From Nakaseomyces glabratus (taxonomy: Eukaryota; Ascomycota; Saccharomycetes; Saccharomycetales; Saccharomycetaceae): a stretch of DNA of 64,000 bases. Below the pieces are notes generated by a model that worked only from the letters and a program-made list of their open reading frames with translations, did not search any database and was not told the origin of the DNA. Where the stretch lies: NCBI RefSeq assembly GCF_010111755.1, contig NC_088962.1, forward strand, positions 1,178,001 through 1,242,000. Reading direction: 5' to 3'. A program made the position numbers and the translations under genes. Shown piece by piece: positions 31,360 to 41,674 of the stretch (its first letter is position 1; each line of letters begins with the position of its first letter).

Positions 31360-32010
31360 ATCCAACTTTTTTTCCATTTTATAGAAATATAGCCTTACTG
31401 TAGTGCATAAGTAGTCATTTTTTCACTTCCAAAAGATATTGACATATTAAACTATAAGACATAGGTTGATGAAAAACTATGGTTGTTGTGATCACTAAAC
31501 AATCATTTATATTATTCCAGCTCAGTGTCAACTAATTTTGACTGGGAAACAATGCGATGAGCCCAACCGTATTGAGGTAGCCTTATACGAATAACGTTAC
31601 GGTTTTGGGCACGATAAATTTTTCATGGGAGCAGGGATCGAAGGTATCTGTTTAAGTTATAGCAATTATCGACACTTTTGGATCCAGTTTTGTTTGTATG
31701 CTCTTCAAAATTGGCGCCGAGGTATATTAATAACTTAGCTGTGATTTGAGTATATTTTAGGACCGTCGAAAGAAGGGACTGAATCCGGGCTTTTTGGACC
31801 CATTTCTACTGGTTTTTATTGGAGCTGTGGCTCGGTTGCTTATTAAAGTTTTGATCCATTTTATCTAGGATTTCAAGACTAACTTGATTTGATTGTGACT
31901 TGCTGTGGGGTTCATAGCATTTGCTTATTGATTTGTGTATGCTAGCTGATATTTCAGGCTGTTAAACTGTTGGTATCTAAGTTTTATTGTATTAGGCTGG
32001 TAACAGAAAC
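31360..32010. promoter_or_regulatory. MFT1 promoter region
   Basis: A 651-base stretch between PIF1 and MFT1 with an exact PAC octamer GCGATGAG at 31554-31561, about 450 bases before MFT1. No other gene is visible. Confidence 0.5.
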
Positions 32011-33330
32011 ATGACATTGAATAATGAAGAAGTGAAGGAGGTTAAGGACAAAGTAAACTATGGTGATGTTGACTTGTCCTTCAATAGGTACCTAGATGTG
32101 CTAGGAAAAGCGGTGTCGATGAGTGATGATCTTCTTGGCGGTAATGTGGATGAGGAAGGTCAAGTAGACACATTTACGAAGGCTAATATAGAGAAATTGA
32201 AACAGACAGCCGAACTTCGATTTATAGATGCCCAGGCCAATATCGATGTTAAGAAAATAGGCTATGAGAATTGGCAGAAATATAACGAAAAAGTTTTCAA
32301 AGCTTTACAAGACAATGAAGACAATTCATCAGATGAATTAGAGAGGTTGAAATTATTTCAAGAGAATTTACGTGATAGGATAAAGCGTGTTTCTGAAATG
32401 TACGATTCAGTAAAAAACATTAATCAAGATTTGGAATCACTCTCAGAAGGGAAGAGCAATTTGGCTGTTTCCAGGCTCGATTGGGAAAATGAGTTAGGGA
32501 AAGATCTTACTGAAAAATTAATAAACAGACGGTACTTGCAGGACAGATTTGGTAAAGCTAGCAAAACTGGAAATTTCAAGAAACATCCTCGCAATACTGG
32601 ATCAAATAATGATCATAATGGTGAAGCTCTCCCAGAAACGACTTCAACAAGCTCTACTGATAAGGGTAACACCGACGATTCTTCCCGTAACGATAGTATT
32701 ACGGACATAGATAGGGAGCAGACTTTAACTGCATTTGATGACTTCTCTAAGGGCCCAGCTGAACTGAAACACATTCAATCAATGTTAAAGTCTGATATTT
32801 CTAGATTAAAGGAAGAGGTCGAATCTTATAAAGAAAAATGGATGAATGATGCCGAATTATTTAGTAAGATATCCTCTTTATTAAAGGATGAACTGAAAGA
32901 CAGAGAAGGTACTCGATATCCAAGTAATGATTCAAAATCCCAACCTGCAAATGACGAAGATGAGGCCGAATCAGAAGATGAAGATACCAATTCAGGCAGA
33001 TTTAAGAGGCAAACTGTCGGAAGGGCTGAAGAAGTTGGTGGTGAAGGTGAGGAAGCACTACTAGCAGATGGGGACGATGATGAAGAAGACGAAGAAGACT
33101 CTTCATCCACTTCGGAAAGTTCTTACGATGAAGAAATTGACAATGAAGAAAAGCAAGATATTGTTGAAGAGGAAGAGGATGCCGATGAAAATGATGATAA
33201 TTTCTCAAAATCGAGGACTCCTGAGAGAGTGGATAATAGTAATGAAAGTAATGAGAAATCAGATGATTTGCTCGAAGAAGGTTTTCCACAACCTGATGCT
33301 GATGAAAAAGAGCAGAAACAAGATAATTAG
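32011..33330 (+). CDS. MFT1: Mft1, THO complex subunit
   Basis: Mft1 is part of the THO complex (Hpr1, Tho2, Thp2, Mft1), which couples transcription elongation to mRNA packaging and export. The 439-residue protein is longer than S. cerevisiae Mft1 (392). The N-terminal 185 residues and a later segment (about 240-300) are helical and coiled-coil-like. The last 130 residues are strongly acidic with D/E runs and serines. The sequence is fast-evolving, and the call relies much on position between PIF1 and TEM1. The extra length is mostly in the acidic tail. Confidence 0.85.
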   Translation: MTLNNEEVKEVKDKVNYGDVDLSFNRYLDVLGKAVSMSDDLLGGNVDEEGQVDTFTKANIEKLKQTAELRFIDAQANIDVKKIGYENWQKYNEKVFKALQDNEDNSSDELERLKLFQENLRDRIKRVSEMYDSVKNINQDLESLSEGKSNLAVSRLDWENELGKDLTEKLINRRYLQDRFGKASKTGNFKKHPRNTGSNNDHNGEALPETTSTSSTDKGNTDDSSRNDSITDIDREQTLTAFDDFSKGPAELKHIQSMLKSDISRLKEEVESYKEKWMNDAELFSKISSLLKDELKDREGTRYPSNDSKSQPANDEDEAESEDEDTNSGRFKRQTVGRAEEVGGEGEEALLADGDDDEEDEEDSSSTSESSYDEEIDNEEKQDIVEEEEDADENDDNFSKSRTPERVDNSNESNEKSDDLLEEGFPQPDADEKEQKQDN

Positions 33331-34153
33331 AGGAAGAATTGGGTATATCTTGTATTAATTTATACCTCGTCTAAATTCACTACCATCAGTGTCAAATACG
33401 ATATGGCTGTTTCACGACAAAATACTGTTTACCCTGTAATGAGCATAGCAACACTGGGCACGTTTGAGTTAATATAAAACTATTTGAAATCCTCTAAGCT
33501 TTTCAATGATGATCAAACGTTTACAATATTCTTATTTTTCTTTCAGTTTTACTAATAATTATCGGTTGTTTTTATTTTATGGAAGCTAGTGAGCTTTTTA
33601 TGCTTTCCTTTGAACTTTTTAAGGTTTATTTTCTAGAAAAAGAAATGATTCATTTTGGATACCGACATGTGTTATCTGGCAGTGCTCATATTAAAGTTGA
33701 TTTTTAATTAAGAGAACTTTTAATGACAACGGATAATAATATCCATCATAGCTTTTCTTAGTTTATTTTTTTCTCTTCTATCTTTTCTAACTCGTTGTTA
33801 TAATATGCATTGTACATTAAATAAATTAACTTTTAACTGAGTATTACTTATAAATAAAATTTCATTGTTTAGTTTTTTATATAATTAGTTATTTTTTTGA
33901 ATATACTTCAGCTTGTTGTGATTTTTATGTTTTTGACATTTTGTCTGTTTTTCCACTGAATAGCGATTTAGGACGTTTTTGCATCATCGCAATGAACAAG
34001 TTTAATCAAAACACGATTTATGTCGATAGCAAGTTATTCTAACGAATAAGAGAACTATTAATCTGGATAGAGTCCGAGACAAGTACAAGAATTGCAATTG
34101 AAATAGTGAAGGGAATTATTTAAAGCTATTCAAAACATATTCGGTGTGCCTAA
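33331..34153. other. MFT1-TEM1 intergenic region lacking RPS1B
   Basis: An 823-base, very AT-rich stretch. In S. cerevisiae the ribosomal gene RPS1B (YML063W) sits between MFT1 and TEM1; here no coding remnant of it is seen on either strand. Confidence 0.6.
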
Positions 34154-34918
34154 ATGAGTGCGAGTGAAATGAGAGCAGCTTCTGAGAGGGTTGGTGAAGA
34201 ACGTAATAGCCTGCCAAGTGTGAGGAATCAAGTGGACATACAAGTGGGTTTGATAGGTGATGCGCAAGTTGGGAAGACCTCCCTGATGGTCAAGTACGTT
34301 CAGAATATTTTTGATGAGGAGTATACACAGACACTCGGTGTCAACTTTCTGAAAAGGAAAGTAAGTATACGATCTACTGATATTGTGTTTTCACTTATGG
34401 ATCTTGGTGGTCAACGTGAATTTATCAACATGTTACCAATTGCCACCTTAGGCTCCTCAGTTATAATATTATTATTTGATCTAACACGACCGGAAACATT
34501 GAACTCTATAAAGGAATGGTACAGACAAGCCTTAGGGTTGAACGACTCTGCAATCCCAATCTTGGTGGGTACGAAGTATGATTTATTTATTGACCTTGAG
34601 GAGGAATACCAAGAAAAAGTCTCTAAAACAAGTATGAAATATGCACAAGTTATGGATGCACCACTCATATTCTGTTCTACTGCCAAATCCATAAATATTC
34701 AGAAGATATTCAAAGTTGCATTGGCGAAAATATTTGATTTAACACTGACAATTCCAGAGATCAATGAAATTGGGGATCCACTATTGATATATAAGGAATT
34801 GGGATCAAAAAAGAACAAATCAAAGAATAGTAGTAAGCCCAGAAGGCGAAGTCCTGTAGATAATGAAAATAAAGAGCTAGTCTCACAGCCCCATAATTAC
34901 GGTCACACATCTGAATAA
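34154..34918 (+). CDS. TEM1: Tem1, GTPase of the mitotic exit network
   Basis: Tem1 is the small GTPase at the spindle pole body that starts the mitotic exit network through Cdc15, under control of Bub2-Bfa1 and Lte1. The protein has 254 residues (S. cerevisiae 245). The G1 loop GDAQVGKT is at 35-42, the switch II region reads DLGGQREF, and G4 is GTKYDL. As in Spg1/Tem1 proteins, the G3 motif has GGQ and there is no C-terminal prenylation cysteine. The last 40 residues are basic and disordered. It is convergent with ORC1. Confidence 0.97.
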   Translation: MSASEMRAASERVGEERNSLPSVRNQVDIQVGLIGDAQVGKTSLMVKYVQNIFDEEYTQTLGVNFLKRKVSIRSTDIVFSLMDLGGQREFINMLPIATLGSSVIILLFDLTRPETLNSIKEWYRQALGLNDSAIPILVGTKYDLFIDLEEEYQEKVSKTSMKYAQVMDAPLIFCSTAKSINIQKIFKVALAKIFDLTLTIPEINEIGDPLLIYKELGSKKNKSKNSSKPRRRSPVDNENKELVSQPHNYGHTSE

Positions 34919-35188
34919 TTGGATTGAACTAAATGTACTAAACTGGGCGAACAATCACAAAAACATCTGCATATCCCTTATTTCGAATTCATTACAAACT
35001 ACAGGAGGCCTTATTCAAGAAAGTGCTTAATTATCCAATACTTGATCTACGATAAAATAAAAAGGTTTTATAAATATATCAATGGCAGTGTAGAGGGTAA
35101 TGGCAATCTCAATTTAAAATAACCATATTCAGATAAAATAAATATTTACGTAATTATCCATATAGTCACGATATTTTTTTCATATCAG

Positions 35189-38100
35189 TTACAACGCTTT
35201 GATCACATCGTCCTTTTCGATTGCTTCACGAAGCTCTTCCACCGCTAAATTTACTCTTACAGTTGTAGTTCTCTCATTTCTCATTGATTGTCTTGATAAG
35301 ATACCTGCTTCAATGAGCTGGTTTATGTTGAAGTCCCATGCACGGATTCTCAGTTCCATGTTACCATCATGATCACTAGAATATAGAGCTTTTTGAATGT
35401 CATGCAAGTTCTTGTTACCGCTATTTTTATCCATTAATAATTTTACCTCATCAATGACATTGCCCAGAGTTTGGTCCAGTGTATTAGTTTTCTTCATCAA
35501 ATTTAATATTGCATAAATGAAAAGCTTCGCTGCAAAAGCAAGCCGACTTACGTAAGTGATGGCATGGGAATTAATAGTCTCATTCAAAGCTTTCATAATG
35601 TGATTAATATTAACTATTTGAACTTCACCATCATTATCTTCCTCGATTTGAGGAATATTCCCAGCTTCGAGTTCTTCTCTGACCTCTTCGTCTTCAATAA
35701 TTGCTTTACCATCGTAATTATAGCCATGCTTAGCCATATAATGTTTTTCAGCAATTTCGGCGGCCCTTTTACAAACTTTTAGTGCTCTTCTTGCATCACC
35801 ACTGACACTTGCAACTTTCCTGGAGGCAATTTCGATAGCATCGTCTGTCATCTTTAGTCTGACCTTCAACATACCCTCCGGAACATTTTCGTTACTTGTA
35901 GCCTCGGCCAGTTTAGCATTACCAGTTTTGGGATCCACATAAAAGGACGAGTTGTTCAAACCGCGAAGACGGAATTTTATGATCGTCTTAAGTTCCTCAT
36001 GAGAGTAACCAGTGAACATGATTCTTGTAAAACCTATTCTGGATGAAACTTTGTTACCAAGTTGCTTTTCAGGTAGATCCATAGTGTTCGCAACACTGAT
36101 GACAACTAATTTTGCATTTTCGTAAGTGGACCAATTAAAAAAGTTGTACATAACGTCCTGTGATTTAGTCACCAATGCATCAAGCTCATCTAATAAGACT
36201 ACGATTGGCCTTTTCTTGTTTTTTGGGACTTTGTTGAAATAAAATTCTAATGACTCCATCGCAGCAGCCCAGGTCAATTCCTCTCCCGATATTTTATTCC
36301 AAAAAAATTCGTAACTATCAGTCGGTTTCACCATCTTTAACCCGTTAATTTCAACGTATTGAAATTTCGGCAGTTCACCCTGTAATGAGGCAGCTTGTAG
36401 GTCGCTAATGACTTCTCTTACTGTCAGTGTTTTACCGACACCTGGTGTACCAGCAATATACACAGTTGTAGCTGACCCTGACTCTATGGCACTGTAAACA
36501 CTCAAATATATTGAAGCAAACTCATTTTCTCTGGCTGGAAGATGATCTGATATATTACCAGATTTCACAATTGCGTCCTTATTTTGTGACGATGTTAATT
36601 GCTTTTTGATTTTTGAAAATATGGTTTCTACCTCAAGACTATCGTTTCCTGTACTTAGGCGATTTCCAAGTTTAGCAAAGTAGTTCAATGTTGATTCTTG
36701 GTTAAAGTCAGCCATTTTCATTAAATCTGGAATATCATCAATAGACTTATAACGTTTGGAAAAAGGAGTATACCCTTTCTTGGCTCTGACAACATTTTTT
36801 TTTGTAAATTTCCTAATTGAGCCAGTGGTATATGGTTGACTTGAATAGCCTTTGCTCTGAGCCTTTCTTCTGGAAGAATCTTCAAGCTGGTATGACTTTT
36901 GCACCATCTTAGATGGTCTATTTTCGGTCTTTTTTAATTTATTAAGAGCTATCTTAGCTGTGTCATTATCAGAAAGATAGTCATCTTCCAAAAGCTCGGC
37001 TTCATCAGAGATTTGAGCTTCGTCTTCTTCAACTTCCAACTCCTCTTCATCTTGCTCTATTTTTTCAGATATCTTCTCTTCTTCTTTATACTCGCCATCA
37101 TCTGCATCTGTAAAATAATCAGTCCCTGAGTTATCGTCGCTGTCCAATGGATCTTCATCAAAACTATCCTCCGTGTATATTTTGCGCGCTTTTTTTGTTC
37201 TCGTTGACCTCTTGGTTGGAGCTGTACTTTCTACCACATTTGAATTAATAATCAAAGTTGTCGATTTCTTCGGCCTCCCTCTTTTCCTCTTCTGAGGTAT
37301 GGTAGATGACACTATATCAATATTGTCCACCTTGGTGTCATGATTTTGCACATTGGCAGTAGACGTCTCTACAATTTTTTCTGGTTGTTTCTGATTGACC
37401 TCATTTTTCCTGGGTCTTCCGGGCCTTCTTTTTATGGGACTCTGTGGCTTATTGTCAGAGTTATCAACAACATTACCAGACATTTTTATCGATTTTTCTT
37501 CAACGGTGTCAATACCATTACTTTCCGATAGATTAACTACTTCTCTCTTTTGAGGGCTCTTTTTGTTTCTTACTTCTAATGGTTCGGTAAGCCGCTTGTA
37601 GTATTCTAAGCTTTTCTTTGGCATCCACTCGTGAATATTCTTAGACTCTTTGTCAATATCTATAGCTACAAAATTGGAAGACGAAGGTTCGCATGCATAG
37701 CGCAAGAAATAAGTAGTCTCGTAACCCTTGTCTGTTGTAGACAATAAATTCCATTCCGTCTGATTTAATACTTTCGCTTTATCGATGATCTGCTCTAATT
37801 TGATTTCAATAAGTGTCGCAGTGAAGAATAACTCCTTGTCATGAACTAAGTTCTTATATTTTTCTGTTATACTATCTTCGTCACCATTATCCTTGACAAA
37901 TTCTGGGAGTATCTCTTGTAAATAAGACCTAGCGTCTATCTCATCACGGCCAAGCAGCACAAATGCCCATATCTCTATAAGGTTTCCTGGCGTATTCAAT
38001 CGAAGATCTTGTATAAGATAAATACCATTGCTCTTGATGTCTTCCTTAACCACAATCGTATCACCAACAGATAGAAGCATACCTTCGTCGCCTTGCTTCA

Positions 38101-38242
38101 GAAATATCTGGTCTTTTCCAAGTCTCTCAACAGCGCCTCTGCGACGTCTCGGTCTCTTCTGCTCAAAATAGTCAATCAACTCATCTTTTTCATCCAGAAC
38201 TAGTATCTGCCACCCGTTCAGCTCTTTCTGGTTCCTAGCCAT
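35189..38242 (-). CDS. ORC1: Orc1, origin recognition complex subunit 1
   Basis: Orc1 is the ATP-binding subunit that marks replication origins and, through its BAH domain, binds nucleosomes and Sir1 at silencers. The protein has 1,017 residues, about 100 more than in S. cerevisiae (914). The BAH domain covers about 1-215. A long charged linker (about 220-500) carries two AT-hook-like motifs, RRPGRPRK (272-279) and RGRPKK (321-326), and acidic runs. The AAA+ domain has Walker A GTPGVGKT and Walker B VVLLDELDA; a winged helix closes the protein. Sir3 is the main alternative, but the intact ATPase motifs favour Orc1. Confidence 0.97.
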   Translation of the reverse strand: MARNQKELNGWQILVLDEKDELIDYFEQKRPRRRRGAVERLGKDQIFLKQGDEGMLLSVGDTIVVKEDIKSNGIYLIQDLRLNTPGNLIEIWAFVLLGRDEIDARSYLQEILPEFVKDNGDEDSITEKYKNLVHDKELFFTATLIEIKLEQIIDKAKVLNQTEWNLLSTTDKGYETTYFLRYACEPSSSNFVAIDIDKESKNIHEWMPKKSLEYYKRLTEPLEVRNKKSPQKREVVNLSESNGIDTVEEKSIKMSGNVVDNSDNKPQSPIKRRPGRPRKNEVNQKQPEKIVETSTANVQNHDTKVDNIDIVSSTIPQKRKRGRPKKSTTLIINSNVVESTAPTKRSTRTKKARKIYTEDSFDEDPLDSDDNSGTDYFTDADDGEYKEEEKISEKIEQDEEELEVEEDEAQISDEAELLEDDYLSDNDTAKIALNKLKKTENRPSKMVQKSYQLEDSSRRKAQSKGYSSQPYTTGSIRKFTKKNVVRAKKGYTPFSKRYKSIDDIPDLMKMADFNQESTLNYFAKLGNRLSTGNDSLEVETIFSKIKKQLTSSQNKDAIVKSGNISDHLPARENEFASIYLSVYSAIESGSATTVYIAGTPGVGKTLTVREVISDLQAASLQGELPKFQYVEINGLKMVKPTDSYEFFWNKISGEELTWAAAMESLEFYFNKVPKNKKRPIVVLLDELDALVTKSQDVMYNFFNWSTYENAKLVVISVANTMDLPEKQLGNKVSSRIGFTRIMFTGYSHEELKTIIKFRLRGLNNSSFYVDPKTGNAKLAEATSNENVPEGMLKVRLKMTDDAIEIASRKVASVSGDARRALKVCKRAAEIAEKHYMAKHGYNYDGKAIIEDEEVREELEAGNIPQIEEDNDGEVQIVNINHIMKALNETINSHAITYVSRLAFAAKLFIYAILNLMKKTNTLDQTLGNVIDEVKLLMDKNSGNKNLHDIQKALYSSDHDGNMELRIRAWDFNINQLIEAGILSRQSMRNERTTTVRVNLAVEELREAIEKDDVIKAL

Positions 38243-38902
38243 CTGTATTTTTAATGTTTACTACACCTATTCCAATTGCGTCTACCTCGACTGATCACAC
38301 AAAAAAAGACACTATTCCAAGGCACTCAAATCAAAAGCTTGTTTTTACTAATCCAAATCTCAAGTTATCGCTGGTATTGCAAAACCTATACCCACAATCA
38401 AAGGCAGTATAAAACTAGTACAGTTCAGTGTTATACAATCAGTTTTGATCTGAAATTTGACATTTTCGGGTTTCAAGTGCGTTTTCCGAGAAAAGTGAAA
38501 AAATCAGGAAAAACCGATGAGCGTCTAGCAAAATATAAAACACTAGGAACTACCTTCCGTGGCAGTCTTCATGAATTGGCCCATAACTGAGTCATTTATT
38601 GTTTATTTAACTACCAATTCAATGTGAAATTCCTATGCAGCAGATGTGCTCCACGAGATTTATCTCACTTTCCATTTTTTTTTAGATTTCTGAACTGGTA
38701 AAAATGAGACACTTTTGTGTACAAAAGATAGAAGTTTGAATGAACCGCGTAAGGTAGTTGTTCCAGTAGAGCTAATTATTCCCAAAATTTTTGTACTTCA
38801 ATTTCATATTTCCTTGGGTTTTCCTATTCATTTTCATGGCATGAATTACTGTGTATCTGATCTTTCATTGCATTTATCATAAATGGGGCAAGATCGATTA
38901 AC
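38243..38902. promoter_or_regulatory. Divergent ORC1/SMA2 promoter
   Basis: A 660-base divergent region. It holds a 104-codon ORF (38276-38590) that resembles no known protein. No clear binding site could be assigned. Confidence 0.45.
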
Positions 38903-40003
38903 ATGCTCATTGTGAAACGGTTTATTTTATGGGTGCTGCTCTTTTTCATGGCAATAACACAACTGTTGCTGTATTTACCAGATTTTTCTTGCTCGATCTC
39001 CACTGGTCTGCCGCTGTGTACACCGCAATTTAATGTAAATATAGTCACAGGGTCTAGAACAACCAAGGACTTTGTATCGAGTGTGAGGCAGTTCCTGCGG
39101 TTGATCTCATATCTGGCCATTGACATGGGCTGGTCCAAGTATCTGGCTGACCCGCACATATACAATGAGGAAAACCTTGTGGATACTTTTGATACAGACA
39201 ATCTATTCAAGATCAACTATTTTGGGTTCTGTAAGAAAACCTCGGGTAAGACTAAATACTGTGTAGCTAATGGAGATTGTGGAATGGATGTACTTGGTAT
39301 TCTCGTAAGGGATGTCGGTTTACAACTGGGTAGGCTGACTCAACGGTACGAAAACAACACTCGGATATTGGGAGACTCTTTGGTATTTACTTACCATTTA
39401 GGTCTCTCCTCTATGAGAAAGTTTCTGCGGAATGATAATTATAGGAACAATGCATTCTCAAAGTTGTTGTTGGCAACAGATGACCAGCCTTACAGTAATA
39501 CAAGAATCAAAAACTACGCAAAGGGTGTGACAGTGGCTTACACTTTGGTGGTAGTGAATAAGATAATGTTTTATATGCATTTGGCGGAAATCACAATAAG
39601 CGCTGCATTCGTCGTTGCTGTTCTAGGGTTTGGGTTTGTGCTGATATTTGGGAAACACCACACCATAATGCCTCTTTTATTGAAAGGATGGGGGTCGGTT
39701 CTGATGGTCAGTTCAACCAGCTCTTATTTGGCAACTATTGTCTACTTAGGAACATTGAAATTGTTAGAACCAACTGAAATGCTGGACACACAATCCCAGG
39801 TTGCAGGTCATGTACTGAACAATGACACCCATAGCAATAATTGGGACCTGTTACAGACTACTGTGGGCAGTGGCTTCGTGATAAGTTGTTTCAGATACAT
39901 AGTACAATGTCTAATGCTTCCGCTAGTTTTTATCGCAGCGAACAGATATACAAAGGCAAAAGACTTCCTACCAGCTGGCACAGAGGAACTCATCAAAGTA
40001 TAG
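38903..40003 (+). CDS. SMA2: Sma2, prospore membrane assembly protein
   Basis: Sma2 is a meiosis-specific membrane protein needed for prospore membrane assembly in S. cerevisiae (369 residues; here 366). A signal-like hydrophobic N terminus precedes a lumenal region with paired cysteines and the conserved stretch SVRQFLRLISYLAIDMGWS...NLVDTF. Three further hydrophobic segments lie in the second half (about residues 207-255, 265-285 and 320-350). This topology recalls SUR7/PalI-type proteins. If this species does not sporulate, keeping this gene intact would be notable. Position between ORC1 and ERV41 agrees with S. cerevisiae. Confidence 0.92.
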   Translation: MLIVKRFILWVLLFFMAITQLLLYLPDFSCSISTGLPLCTPQFNVNIVTGSRTTKDFVSSVRQFLRLISYLAIDMGWSKYLADPHIYNEENLVDTFDTDNLFKINYFGFCKKTSGKTKYCVANGDCGMDVLGILVRDVGLQLGRLTQRYENNTRILGDSLVFTYHLGLSSMRKFLRNDNYRNNAFSKLLLATDDQPYSNTRIKNYAKGVTVAYTLVVVNKIMFYMHLAEITISAAFVVAVLGFGFVLIFGKHHTIMPLLLKGWGSVLMVSSTSSYLATIVYLGTLKLLEPTEMLDTQSQVAGHVLNNDTHSNNWDLLQTTVGSGFVISCFRYIVQCLMLPLVFIAANRYTKAKDFLPAGTEELIKV

Positions 40004-40388
40004 TTTATTAATGAGAGGAATGTTGTAGATTGTGCTGGGGAATTTTGGACCCTATGATAGCCAATTCAATGTTAAAATCAGAATTACTTGTCTTCTAAGT
40101 TGGTGGTGCGCCTATTATCATCACTCAACACGCGGATTTGTTCGGCACCTCTTCGCACTGCAATTTTGTGCAGATCGAGACTACCCAGAGAATAATACTA
40201 ATAGTCAGACGAGAAGTTGCGGCCCATTGCAAAGGATTGTTTTATTGGAATAAATACATTTTTTTAGATGAGCTTTAAGATTCTACTATTTGGACTTGTC
40301 TGAGGAAACTTCAACTGTTAGTGGAATAAAAAAGATCCATATTTTAGTGGGAATATAAAGTAAGGTTGTTTTTTGGACAATTGCAAAG
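40004..40388. other. SMA2-ERV41 intergenic region
   Basis: A 385-base region with the ERV41 promoter. A 73-codon ORF here has no recognisable similarity. Nothing else stands out. Confidence 0.5.
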
Positions 40389-41447
40389 ATGGCCGGCCTG
40401 CGAACGTTTGATGCTTTCCCTAAGACTGATGAGACTTATAAGAAGAAGTCTACCAAAGGTGGTGTAACTTCCATTTTAACCTATATCTTCTTACTATTTA
40501 TTGCATGGACAGAGTTTGGTAAATTCTTTGGTGGTTACATTGATCAGCAATACACTGTCGATAAAGTAGTGCGGGAGACCGCTCAGATTAACATGGATCT
40601 GTATGTGAATATTAAATGTGAAAACATCCACATAAATGTGCGGGACCAGACGCAGGATAGAAAATTGGTCATTCAAGACCTTAAGTTGGAAGATATGCCC
40701 TTTTTCATTCCATATGATTCCAAAGTTAATGGTGTAAATTCAATTGTAACACCAGATATTGATGAGATTTTGGGTGAAGCCATTCCTGCTGAATTCAGAG
40801 AGAAATTAGATACCAGACAATTTTATGACGAGAATGATCCTGAATCTGAGAAATATTTGCCAAAATTTAATGGGTGTCATATCTTTGGTTCTGTACCGGT
40901 TAATAGAGTCAAAGGTGAACTTCAGATTACAGCCAGTGGTTATGGTTACCCAGGTAAAAGAGCACCAAAGGAGGAAATCGATTTTGCGCATGCCATAAAT
41001 GAGTTATCATTTGGTGATTTTTATCCATATATAGATAACCCTCTTGACAAAACAGCACGTTTTGATAAAGAGCATCCATTGAGCGCCTACATGTATTATA
41101 TTTCAGCTGTACCAACCATGTACAAGAAATTGGGTGTGGAAATCGAAACTTTTCAATACTCTGTCAATGACTACAAATATTCTATGACCGATGCTGATCC
41201 AGCAACTGTGAGAAAAATACCTGGTATATTCTTCAGATACGGATTTGAGCCTTTGTCCATTGAAATTACTGATGTAAGAATTTCCTTTTTACAATTTATT
41301 GTTAGATTAGTCGCAATATTGTCCTTCTTCATGTTTGTTGTATCATGGATCTTTACAATTATTGATCTGCTATTAGTAAACATTTTAGGCCCTAAATGGT
41401 CTTTAAGATATCAGTCAGACTCCCACAGTCATGGTATTCTTACTTAG
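40389..41447 (+). CDS. ERV41: Erv41, COPII vesicle cargo retrieval protein
   Basis: Erv41 forms a complex with Erv46 that cycles between ER and Golgi and retrieves escaped ER proteins in a pH-dependent way. The protein has 352 residues, as in S. cerevisiae. The N terminus MAGLRTFDAFPKTDETYKKK leads to a first membrane helix (about 27-45), then a large lumenal domain with the conserved NGCHIFGSVPVNRVKGELQI block, and a second helix near the C terminus (about 305-335). S. cerevisiae ERV41 carries a short intron near the 5' end; here the frame is continuous there. The ATG context is good. Confidence 0.97.
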   Translation: MAGLRTFDAFPKTDETYKKKSTKGGVTSILTYIFLLFIAWTEFGKFFGGYIDQQYTVDKVVRETAQINMDLYVNIKCENIHINVRDQTQDRKLVIQDLKLEDMPFFIPYDSKVNGVNSIVTPDIDEILGEAIPAEFREKLDTRQFYDENDPESEKYLPKFNGCHIFGSVPVNRVKGELQITASGYGYPGKRAPKEEIDFAHAINELSFGDFYPYIDNPLDKTARFDKEHPLSAYMYYISAVPTMYKKLGVEIETFQYSVNDYKYSMTDADPATVRKIPGIFFRYGFEPLSIEITDVRISFLQFIVRLVAILSFFMFVVSWIFTIIDLLLVNILGPKWSLRYQSDSHSHGILT

Positions 41448-41674
41448 CACTACTGATCACTTAAAGCATAGAACTTTTGTTTTTGCTGACCCTGTATATC
41501 ACGAAAACAATACGTCCAAAAACTATCAAGTCTTATAGATATATAGCTGACGCTTAATAAATATATAAATATTATTCATGAGACCATCAAAGTGATTTCT
41601 ATGCATAGATGTTCATTATAGTTATATTTCTTATATAATTTCATAGCATATCTTCAGTCTTAATGAACTAGTTG

